NCBI RefSeq assembly: GCF_014192215.1
Contig: NZ_JACHXP010000001.1
Coordinates: 186,001-250,000, forward strand
DNA: 64,000 nt
Direction: 5' to 3'
Source of the DNA: Halomonas cerina
GTDB lineage: Bacteria; Pseudomonadota; Gammaproteobacteria; Pseudomonadales; Halomonadaceae
Shown here: positions 18,237 through 25,468 of the stretch, in pieces
Layout: the number at the start of each line of letters is the position of its first letter
How positions within the stretch are numbered: position 1 is the stretch's first letter
Program-made: the position numbers and the translations under genes
The notes under the pieces: generated by a model
The model's input: the letters and a program-made list of their open reading frames with translations, nothing else
Told to the model about the DNA's origin: nothing
The model's database searches: none

Positions 18237-18593
18237 ATGACGCGAGGCGTCCTGGCGATGGTGCTGGCTGGCTGTTGGCTGCTGGTCGGCACCAGCGCAT
18301 GCCTGGTCGTCCTGGAAGCCGCCGGCCGCGCTGGGGTGCTGCGTGCCCTCGAAGCGGCGACCGGCGAGGTGCGCTGGGCTCGCCGCTTCGAGGGCTGGAT
18401 CTACCCGCCCGCCAGGCAGGCGGGTGGGGTGGTCACCGGAGGCGAGTGGCGGCGTCGGCGCCACGACCCGCCACTACCCCTGGCGGGACCTGCCTGGGAA
18501 ACTAAACGGGAAAAAGGGGTATCAGGGTGTAAGGTTCGCCAGCCCGCCACCACCAATCCCGTGCAAGCCTCAATCCCCAACGACAAGACGTGA
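18237..18593 (+). CDS. Doubtful small ORF with signal-like N-terminus
   Basis: 118 aa. A good ribosome site (TAGGAGGGTAATGGC before ATG) and a hydrophobic N-terminus (VLAMVLAGCWLLVGTSACLVV) suggest a real start. The second half is Arg/Pro/Gly-rich and spans an inverted repeat (ACCCGCCCGCC ... AGGCGGGT, near 18402-18424), so the gene may be degraded or the frame spurious. No family recognised. Confidence 0.3.
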   Translation: MTRGVLAMVLAGCWLLVGTSACLVVLEAAGRAGVLRALEAATGEVRWARRFEGWIYPPARQAGGVVTGGEWRRRRHDPPLPLAGPAWETKREKGVSGCKVRQPATTNPVQASIPNDKT

Positions 18594-18605
18594 GGGAGGT
18601 GTGCC

Positions 18606-19145
18606 ATGCAAGCGAAGATGATGATGGGAACCATCGGTGTCGGGTTACTCCTCGGGACTCAGGCCGCGATTGCGGCTCCCTTCGGCGGCGAGGAAGACAC
18701 GGCCTATGCCGCGTCCCTGTGGAATGCCCTGACGGAGGCCAGCTTGGTCGGGGAAGGGCGTACCATGTCCGCCCCCTACCCCGGTCAGCATCCCCATGGG
18801 GCCATCCTCGATACCATCGACAGCGAGATGACCGTCGAGGGCACCACCGGGCCGGTGATCATCAAGCGCAACTACGGCGGAGAGGGCGTCACCAAGCAGG
18901 CGGTCTGGAACGACCCCGATGCCTACCTGGGCGCGGTGACGGTGATGTTCAAGCGCGAGGGCTACGATCCCGACAATCAGGACTGGTTCTGGGTCAAGTA
19001 CCTGCCCGATGGCGAACTGGATACCAATCCTCAGGGCGTCCCGCTGGCCGGACGGGTCGCCAAGGGCATGGATCAGGGCTGCATCGCCTGCCATAGCGCC
19101 GCACCGGGTGGCGACATGGTCTTCGGCCACGACCGCTTCCAGTGA
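18606..19145 (+). CDS. Cytochrome P460-like periplasmic heme protein
   Basis: 179 aa. Signal peptide MQAKMMMGTIGVGLLLGTQA, cleavage probably after AIAA. Near the C-terminus is a c-type heme site CIACH inside GMDQGCIACHSAAPGGDMVF, preceded by DWFWVKYLPDGELD, the pattern of the cytochrome P460 family. Known P460 enzymes oxidise hydroxylamine or bind NO using a heme cross-linked to a Lys, but many family members have no assigned function. The gene follows a GAGGTGTGCC stretch and stands convergent to thiI with a hairpin between them. No nitrification genes are nearby. Confidence 0.8.
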   Translation: MQAKMMMGTIGVGLLLGTQAAIAAPFGGEEDTAYAASLWNALTEASLVGEGRTMSAPYPGQHPHGAILDTIDSEMTVEGTTGPVIIKRNYGGEGVTKQAVWNDPDAYLGAVTVMFKREGYDPDNQDWFWVKYLPDGELDTNPQGVPLAGRVAKGMDQGCIACHSAAPGGDMVFGHDRFQ

Positions 19146-19151
19146 CCCGCT

Positions 19152-19179
19152 GCCGGGCGGGGAGCTTCTCCCGTCCGGC
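19152..19179. terminator. Hairpin between the P460 gene and thiI
   Basis: GCCGGGCGGGGAG, loop CTT, CTCCCGTCCGGC: a long, GC-rich imperfect stem between two convergent genes. It lacks a U-tract, so it may be a weak bidirectional terminator. Confidence 0.45.
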
Positions 19180-19189
19180 TCCTCCGGGC

Positions 19190-20674
19190 TCAGGCGTCTG
19201 GCGTGGGCCCACGATAGATCCCGAAGTGGGTCAGGCCGCGGTCGGCCAGGTGCAGGGCCTGCATCCGGCTCATCACACCCTGGTCGCAGTAAAGCAGGTA
19301 CTCGTGATCGTCGGGAAGTGTCGGCGCTCGGTCCTGGAGCTCGTAGAACGGGATCGCCAGCTGCGCTACCCGAGGTAGCGTGAGGGGGGCCGCGTCGCGC
19401 TCCGCGGGGGGGCGGATATCGATCACGCAGGGGGAGGACAGCGCGACCAGGGTCGCGAGGGAGGTCACGGTACGTACCTCGATCGGGTCTGGCGCCTGAT
19501 TCCTCAGCCGGTCGACCCGCGTGGTCTCGCTGGCTTCGAGGGCGGCGTCGAGGACCGCGGGGTCGAAGCCCGCCTCGGCGGCCTCGATATCCCGCCGCCG
19601 GGCGCGGACATGGGGACGGCGCGAGATCACGCCGCAGTATTCCGGCATCCGCTCGGCGAAGCGGGCGGTATCGAGCCGGCGGGCCGCGTCGATGATCGCC
19701 TGCTTGTCCTCGGTGAGCAGTGGCCGCAGGATCGGCAGCTCGCTGGCCGCATCGATGCTGCCGAGGTTGGTCAGTGTCTGGCTGGAGACCTGGGCGATGG
19801 CATCACCGGTGACCAAGACCGGAATCCTCATCGTATCCGCCAGCCGGCTGGCGGCCCGTACCATCATGCGCTTGAGCACCACGCCCATCAGGCCGTCGGG
19901 AATGGTGCGCAGGATCTCGCCAACCACGCCCTCGAACGGCACCGAGACGAAGCGCACATGGTGAGACGCGCCGTGATGGCGCCACAGATGGTGGACCACC
20001 TCGCGCACCCCGGCCTCGTGGGGCGCCCCGCCCAGGTTGAAGAACAGGAAGTGGGTCTTCACGCCCCGACGCATCATGCGCCAGGCCGCCACCGGAGAGT
20101 CGAAACCGCCGGAAACCAGAGCAAGGGCCTGGCCCTGGACGCCGAGGGGATAGCCACCGGCGCCCGGGTGGCGAGTCCTGATCAGCTGCAACTGGTCGTC
20201 GACCACGCTGACCGGAACCTCCACGTCCGGATGGCGCAGGTCGACGCGTGCGCCGGGCGCGGCGGTGAGCAGTGCGCTACCCAAGTGGCGCTCGAGGTCC
20301 TCGGAGGAGAAGGCGTGTCGTCCCCGACGCTTGACGCGGACCCGGAAGCGGCGGTCGCGGATGACTTCCTGCCAGAGCGGTACCACGCGTCGGACGGTAT
20401 CAGTGAAGGAAATGAAGGGCACGAGCTCGGCCGCCTGGACCTCATGGATGCCGGGGATCCGGGCCAAGGCGGCCTCCAGGCAGCGGATCTCGTCGTCGCC
20501 CAGAGGCTCCGGCAGGCGTACCCGGATCAGGTCCCACCCGGCCTTCACCCGCACATGGGCGGCATGGTGCTGGAGCGTGTTGCGCACGTTGGTGGCCAGG
20601 CAGCGGGTCATCTGCTGGCGAACGGAGCGTGACTTGATGGTGATCTCGGGGGAGAGCTTAAGCAGGTACAGCAT
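19190..20674 (-). CDS. thiI: tRNA 4-thiouridine synthase ThiI with rhodanese domain
   Basis: 494 aa. It thiolates U8 of tRNA and, in species with the rhodanese domain, can also supply sulphur for the thiamine thiazole ring. The N-terminus is KLSPEITIKSRSVRQQM. A THUMP domain follows (about 60-165), then the PP-loop ATP site LALVSGGFDSPVAAW, the conserved MPEYCGVIS with its Cys, and a C-terminal rhodanese domain (about 395-490) with the persulphide-carrying Cys in LLYCDQGVMSR. All catalytic Cys residues are present. It stands alone on the minus strand. Confidence 0.95.
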   Translation of the reverse strand: MLYLLKLSPEITIKSRSVRQQMTRCLATNVRNTLQHHAAHVRVKAGWDLIRVRLPEPLGDDEIRCLEAALARIPGIHEVQAAELVPFISFTDTVRRVVPLWQEVIRDRRFRVRVKRRGRHAFSSEDLERHLGSALLTAAPGARVDLRHPDVEVPVSVVDDQLQLIRTRHPGAGGYPLGVQGQALALVSGGFDSPVAAWRMMRRGVKTHFLFFNLGGAPHEAGVREVVHHLWRHHGASHHVRFVSVPFEGVVGEILRTIPDGLMGVVLKRMMVRAASRLADTMRIPVLVTGDAIAQVSSQTLTNLGSIDAASELPILRPLLTEDKQAIIDAARRLDTARFAERMPEYCGVISRRPHVRARRRDIEAAEAGFDPAVLDAALEASETTRVDRLRNQAPDPIEVRTVTSLATLVALSSPCVIDIRPPAERDAAPLTLPRVAQLAIPFYELQDRAPTLPDDHEYLLYCDQGVMSRMQALHLADRGLTHFGIYRGPTPDA

Positions 20675-20763
20675 GTGACAGCGGCATGGCGGGGGTGTCG
20701 CCGTATTCTATCAAGGCGCGGCGTGCCCCGCATCGTCGTCAGGCGACACGCCGCGGGATGAGG

Positions 20764-21045
20764 TCAGTAGAGGGCCTGCTCCTCCTTCACCACCTCCTTG
20801 AGCAGCTCGAGGAAGAGGCGGTCGGCCTCGGAGTGGTCGGCCGGATCCTCGGGGATATGCACGCTGGTGGTCTCCGAGATCTCGTTGGCGATACGCGCCA
20901 TGACGTCGGTCTGGTCGGCGTCACCCAGGCGCCGGCGAGTGACCTCGAGGGACTGCTCGAGGATCTTGGGGTCCTGCAGCAGCTTCTTGATGAAACCACG
21001 GAGCTCGTTGATCACGCGGGTCTTCTGGATTTCCGATGAGGTCAT
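20764..21045 (-). CDS. Small acidic helical protein, function unknown
   Basis: 93 aa, rich in Glu, Asp and Leu and without signal or membrane segments (MTSSEIQKTRVINELRGF at the start, LFLELLKEVVKEEQALY at the end). The ribosome site is AAGGAGAACGCC before ATG. It probably folds as helices. No family recognised. It stands between thiI and the LapD-like gene, all on the minus strand, with about 90 bases on each side. Confidence 0.7.
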   Translation of the reverse strand: MTSSEIQKTRVINELRGFIKKLLQDPKILEQSLEVTRRRLGDADQTDVMARIANEISETTSVHIPEDPADHSEADRLFLELLKEVVKEEQALY

Positions 21046-21135
21046 GGCGTTCTCCTTGTGTGACCGGGCCGTGTCGATGTCTGGCGAGACGATAGCACGT
21101 TTCCCTGAGCAGGTGAGGGGCTCACGAGGGAGGCG

Positions 21136-22902
21136 TCAGGCATCGGGCCAGTCACCACGCCGAATGCCGGGGCCGGTGGCCGCATCGATGCCCAGCGTGA
21201 AGAGGACACGGGCGTCCTCGAGGGTCTCGACGCCCTCGCCGATGACGAGCAGGTCCAGCGAATGACCGAGCGTCGCCATGCCCCGCAGGATGGCCTGGCG
21301 CTCGGGGCTGGTCTCGACGCCTCTCACCAGGCTGGCATCAATCTTGAGGTAGGCCAGTCCCAGATCGTGGAGGTCGGTAATGTGGGTGAACCGGGTGCCG
21401 ACGTGCTCGAGTCCCAGCCGGCAGCCCAGGGGACGCAGTTCCCGGCAGAGGCTGTGAAAGCCTGGCATGTCCTGGGTGGCCAGCGCCTCGGGCAGTTCGA
21501 CCCAGAGCTGGCGGGCGGCCTCGGGATGGGCGGCAAGGCATCGACGCAGCTCCAGCACGAAGCGGGCATCCTGGATCGAGGCGATCGAGAGGTTGATGGC
21601 GATCGGCTGACGGCGCTGGTCGATGTCCTTGAGAGCGGTCACGGTCACCGCCAGGTCAAGCGCCGCGTCCATGCCCAGCCGCGAGACCCAAGGCATGAAG
21701 CGTCCGGCGGGCTGCCAGGCGTTGCCGAGCCGCAGCCGCGCCGGGCATTCGAAGTGCAGCAGCTTGCCATGGGCGTCGAGCACCGGATAGTGGGCCAGGT
21801 AGACCCCCTCGGCGATGGCTTGTTCGAGGGCGCGTCGCCAGCTGGCATGGTCCGCGAAGAGCGGTTCGCGGTGGGTGTCCTCGACGATGACCGGCCCGGG
21901 CTCCCCGTCCTGGGCGGCACTGGCGAGGGCGCCATCCAGGCTGGCCAGCAAGTCACCCGGAGTATCCCCCTGGTGATAGGCGATCATGGCGGTTGGCAGT
22001 GTCACCCCGGGCGCGATCCGGTGTTGCAGGCGCTCCAGTCGCTGGCTCAGGGCCTGGCGGATCGCGTCCATGTCCGTGGCACCGGGCAGCAGCAGGGCGA
22101 AGTCGCAGCCCTTGAGCCGCCCGACCAGGCCGCCGTCGTGCACCTTGCCGCACTGCTCCAGCTCCCGGGCCAGTTGCTTCAGCAGGGCGTCGGTAGGGGC
22201 ATGGCCCAAGCGCTCGTTGGTCTCGGCGAGCCGGTCGATGCGCACCAGGGCGAGCGTGCCGCTGGCGCGGAAATCGCGGCTTTCCAGGAGGCCGCGAAGC
22301 TGGCCCAGGAAAGCCTCGCGGTTCATCACCCCGGTCAGCCGGTCATGCTGCAGATGACGGCGCAGCATGTCGAGCTTGCGGTGCTCCTCGCCGAGGATAT
22401 CGCTCATCCCCCGTGACAGCTGGTTCAAGGCCTGCACGACCTCGTGGAGCTCGCGGAGCCGGGGTGTTCGTGAGATCGTGAAACGGCGATGGCCGATGTC
22501 GCGTGCCTGCTCGACCACCGCACGGAGGGGGCGGCGAAGGCCGTGCACGATTCGCCATGTCACGATCAGGCCGAGCATGCCGGCCAGCAGGCACCAGACG
22601 CCGATCGCCAGGGTGGTCTGCCACAGGGCGTGATAGGCGAGGTGGGGCTCCAGGCGCACCTGGGGAGGCGTGGATCCGTCGAGCGCTATCTCGGCCCGGC
22701 CGGTAGGGTTCTCCAGGCGCACCAGGTCGACGAACCAGCCGGGGACGGTCTCTTGCGGTGCCCCGGCGGCATCGGCATTGCTGGGACGCAGGTCCTGCTC
22801 GAGGGCAGCACGCAGGGTGATCACACTAATGACAAGGCTGCCGGCGAGGGTGACCAGCACAAGCCCTCCGATGGCCAGCCACAGCTGCTTGATGAGCGAC
22901 AT
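21136..22902 (-). CDS. LapD-like membrane protein with degenerate GGDEF and EAL domains
   Basis: 588 aa. The start MSLIKQLWLAIGGLVLVTLAG matches the LapD/MoxY N-terminal pattern. A short periplasmic segment (about 35-92), a second helix (TTLAIGVWCLLAGMLGLIVTW) and a HAMP domain follow. In the GGDEF domain the signature is RLKGCDFAL (about 262-270), without GGDEF. In the EAL domain the signature is FECPARL (about 384-390), and the loop normally reading DDFGTG reads EHVGTR, so metal-binding acids are lost; GEGVET is kept near 554. It therefore should not make or cut cyclic di-GMP and may bind it as an inside-out signalling receptor. The periplasmic part is much shorter than in LapD, and no lapG is nearby. 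Confidence 0.8.
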   Translation of the reverse strand: MSLIKQLWLAIGGLVLVTLAGSLVISVITLRAALEQDLRPSNADAAGAPQETVPGWFVDLVRLENPTGRAEIALDGSTPPQVRLEPHLAYHALWQTTLAIGVWCLLAGMLGLIVTWRIVHGLRRPLRAVVEQARDIGHRRFTISRTPRLRELHEVVQALNQLSRGMSDILGEEHRKLDMLRRHLQHDRLTGVMNREAFLGQLRGLLESRDFRASGTLALVRIDRLAETNERLGHAPTDALLKQLARELEQCGKVHDGGLVGRLKGCDFALLLPGATDMDAIRQALSQRLERLQHRIAPGVTLPTAMIAYHQGDTPGDLLASLDGALASAAQDGEPGPVIVEDTHREPLFADHASWRRALEQAIAEGVYLAHYPVLDAHGKLLHFECPARLRLGNAWQPAGRFMPWVSRLGMDAALDLAVTVTALKDIDQRRQPIAINLSIASIQDARFVLELRRCLAAHPEAARQLWVELPEALATQDMPGFHSLCRELRPLGCRLGLEHVGTRFTHITDLHDLGLAYLKIDASLVRGVETSPERQAILRGMATLGHSLDLLVIGEGVETLEDARVLFTLGIDAATGPGIRRGDWPDA

Positions 22903-22980
22903 TGCATTACCCTCCGGGGTCTTTCCGTGACGGCGGATCGATATGGAAGGTCACGTCGGCGAGCTCGGCGGCGCCACGGT

Positions 22981-24204
22981 TCAGAGCCTGCTGGCGCTAC
23001 AGCGCCCGGCGCAGTGGCGCCCGGCACGGTTGCGTACCGGGTTGGCGTACTGGCGCAGCCACCAAGGGCGCAACGCCTCGGGGACCTCGGCGAGGCGTGC
23101 CTGGAAACGAGTGCGATCGGCCTGGGTGACCTCGGTGAGGTCCAGCAGGTCGTGGTCCTCGCCGAGAGCCTCCAGCGCCAGGTAGTGGCTGGGAAAGAGG
23201 TGGTAGCCTTGGAGGACTTGGCGGTCGATCTCCTCGGCCACTGCGTCGGGCGTGTCGAAGTCGGCCGTGAGCGGTGTGCCGAAGCGCAGGTGGACGCGTC
23301 CCTTGTGGCCGGTGATGCCGGCGACGATGGAACGAATGTCTTCGAACTCGCTCTTCGCGTAGGCACCACTGGTCGCCATGGCGTGGAGCTCCCGGGCCTT
23401 CTGCAGGTCGCAAGGATCGTACTCGTAGCTGATCGAGACCGGCACCAGGCGCAGTTCGGCGATGGCCTCGCCGATGCCGGCGCGGCGATCCTCGCTGCGA
23501 TGGGCCATGGTCAGCATCTTGATGATCGCTGGATCGGTGCGGTCGATGCCGTTCTTGGCCCGGCCCTCGCGTTGGGCCATCCAGATCGAGTGGTTATCCT
23601 CGAGGATCGAGTGGCGGATGTAGGCGGAGAGCTGCTGGTAGGCGGCCAGCATGGCGCGTTTACCGCGGGCACTGCGCGGCACGATGAAGCTCTTGTTGAG
23701 GCGCATCAGGTCGGTGACATAGGGCTTCTTGAGCAGGTTGTCGCCGATGGCGATGCGCACCGTATCGCGCCCGGCCAGGTACAGGGCGTAGTTGACGAAG
23801 GCCGGGTCCAGGGCGATGTCGCGATGGTTGCCGATGAACAGGTAGGCGGTACCGGGGTCGAGGCGCCCGAGCCCGTCGACGCGGAAGTCGTCGGTAGAGG
23901 TACGGATCATGCGCTGCATGTAGCCGGCGATGCGTGACTGGAAGTCGCGCACCGTGGTCACGCCACGGACCTCGCGGCGGATGGCCAGGCTCGCCAGGAT
24001 CCGGGAGAACCGCGGCATGAGACGGGCCAGGCGCGGCAGCCGATAGCGGGTCAGGGCGGTCAACAGCTCTGGGTCCCGGGCGATGCGTTGCAGCACCTCG
24101 GCCACCTCGGCGTCTTGGTAGGGGCGGATCTCGGCCCAAGGGTCGAGAGGGGTGTCGTCTAGCGTCTTGGTCATGAGCGTGGCGCCGTGATCGTTGTCGG
24201 TCAT
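22981..24204 (-). CDS. Glycerolipid/lysophospholipid acyltransferase family protein
   Basis: 407 aa. The PlsC-type acceptor motif appears as FIGNHRDIALDP (NHRD in place of NHXXXXD; His and Asp kept), with later family blocks IWMAQREGRAKNG and LVPVSISYEYDP. It should transfer an acyl chain to a glycerophosphate or lysolipid at the membrane; the acceptor is not identifiable. The start at 24204 overlaps the rdgC stop as ATGA, so the two genes are translationally coupled. A second possible start (MTKTLDD) lies at 24174. Confidence 0.85.
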   Translation of the reverse strand: MTDNDHGATLMTKTLDDTPLDPWAEIRPYQDAEVAEVLQRIARDPELLTALTRYRLPRLARLMPRFSRILASLAIRREVRGVTTVRDFQSRIAGYMQRMIRTSTDDFRVDGLGRLDPGTAYLFIGNHRDIALDPAFVNYALYLAGRDTVRIAIGDNLLKKPYVTDLMRLNKSFIVPRSARGKRAMLAAYQQLSAYIRHSILEDNHSIWMAQREGRAKNGIDRTDPAIIKMLTMAHRSEDRRAGIGEAIAELRLVPVSISYEYDPCDLQKARELHAMATSGAYAKSEFEDIRSIVAGITGHKGRVHLRFGTPLTADFDTPDAVAEEIDRQVLQGYHLFPSHYLALEALGEDHDLLDLTEVTQADRTRFQARLAEVPEALRPWWLRQYANPVRNRAGRHCAGRCSASRL

Positions 24205-25133
24205 GCGCTGCGAGGGGCGGGTGTGCCGTTGGCCTCCCCGCCGAGCCACTCGAGCAGTCGCTCGATATTGTCGGCCAGTGCCTGTGTCATCAGAATGAAA
24301 TCCGTTTCCAGGCGCACCAGGGCATCGTCGCCATCGTCGGCCTGGGACGCCTCGTCGATCAAGGCATCGTCGAAGCGCAGCGACTTGATGGCGAGGTCAT
24401 CATGCAGCACGAAGCTTAGCCGGCCATCGATCGCCAGGGCCAGCTTGCTGGCCTGGCGACCCCCCTCGAGGAGCTGCTGGATCTCGTCACTGTCGAGGTC
24501 CACCTGGCGTGCGCGTAGCACGCCATCATCGCCCTTGGCCTTGAGCTCGACCTGGTCGCCCAGTGCCAGATCGCCGGGACGCGAGCCCGCGTCGCCGAGC
24601 CAGGCGGTCATGGCCCGCATGGGCAGGGTCTGGCTGGCCAGCGGCGTCACCTTGAGGCTGCCCAGGGTCTCGCGCAACAGGTCGAGAACCTCCTCGGCCC
24701 GCTTGCGGCTACTGGTGTTCACGGCGATCAGCGAACGCCGGCGGTCCCACCAGAGATCGACTTTCTGGCTGCGCACGAAGGCGCGGGGCAGCAGCTCCTC
24801 GAAGACCTGTTCCTTGATGGCGAGCTTCTCCTGACGGCGCAGCTTGCGACCCTCGGCGCTCTCGATAGCCTCGCTGCGCTCCTCGACCTCCTCTCGCACC
24901 ACCGAGGCCGGCAGGATGCGCTCCTGACGAAGCGCCGTCATCAGGCGCTGCCCCTGAAGCTCATGCAACAGCTGGGTGCCGGCGCGCCCCGCAGGAGCGC
25001 ACCAGCCAAGGCGCCTCGCCTCGCTGCCACCGAGGGGACGAAAGGCCTGCTCGCCCAGGGCCTCTTCCAGGGTCGCGGCGTCCAGTTCCGGAGCGCCATG
25101 CAGGCGATAGAGATGCAAGTGCTTGAACCACAT
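24201..25133 (-). CDS. rdgC: Recombination-associated protein RdgC
   Basis: 310 aa, near the usual 300. It starts MWFKHLHLYRLHG, similar to the family N-terminus (mwFkn...yrl), and carries the typical AFRPLGG, GWCAPAG, ILPASVVREEVEER and KVDLWWDRRR blocks. RdgC forms a ring-shaped dimer round DNA and limits RecA action. It is the first gene of the pair with the acyltransferase and is divergent from gyrA; the intergenic region carries a perfect 18-bp hairpin. Confidence 0.95.
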   Translation of the reverse strand: MWFKHLHLYRLHGAPELDAATLEEALGEQAFRPLGGSEARRLGWCAPAGRAGTQLLHELQGQRLMTALRQERILPASVVREEVEERSEAIESAEGRKLRRQEKLAIKEQVFEELLPRAFVRSQKVDLWWDRRRSLIAVNTSSRKRAEEVLDLLRETLGSLKVTPLASQTLPMRAMTAWLGDAGSRPGDLALGDQVELKAKGDDGVLRARQVDLDSDEIQQLLEGGRQASKLALAIDGRLSFVLHDDLAIKSLRFDDALIDEASQADDGDDALVRLETDFILMTQALADNIERLLEWLGGEANGTPAPRSA

Positions 25134-25200
25134 GAAGCATTTCCCGCAAGAAAAAGAGGCACATTATGGCCAATGGGAAGCGGGGCTGCCAGCGATGATC

Positions 25201-25240
25201 CCGCCCCGCGATGAAAACTATTGTTTTCATCGCGGGGCGG
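25201..25240. repeat. Perfect 18-bp-stem hairpin between rdgC and gyrA
   Basis: Left arm 25201-25218 (CCGCCCCGCGATGAAAAC), loop TATT, right arm 25223-25240, an exact reverse complement. It lies between the divergent rdgC and gyrA starts, 67 bases upstream of the rdgC start. There is no T-tract on either strand, so it is not a standard terminator. It may be an interspersed palindrome or a protein-binding or mRNA-leader structure. Confidence 0.9.
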
Positions 25241-25383
25241 CTGCCTTGGAATGCCCTGCATCCGTTACACAGGCCATTCCCCGGAAGGTCGGCGTTCCCC
25301 GGTCACGCGGCACGGGATGCCGCCCCGCGGGGGTAGGGAACGCGGGATGATGGCAGGGCCCGCTGCCTTTGCCGCGTCCGGAG

Positions 25384-25392
25384 TGGTATGAT
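25384..25392 (+). promoter_or_regulatory. Extended -10 promoter, probable gyrA promoter
   Basis: TGGTATGAT: an extended -10 element (TG-N-TATGAT) 76 bases before the gyrA ATG. No well-spaced -35 box is visible, as often seen at extended -10 promoters. Confidence 0.5.
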
Positions 25393-25468
25393 GTGACGCT
25401 GTTATTGCGCGCCATGTCACGGCCACGTGACGCGCCAACCTGTTGCAGTGCAAAGGATTCGACGACCC

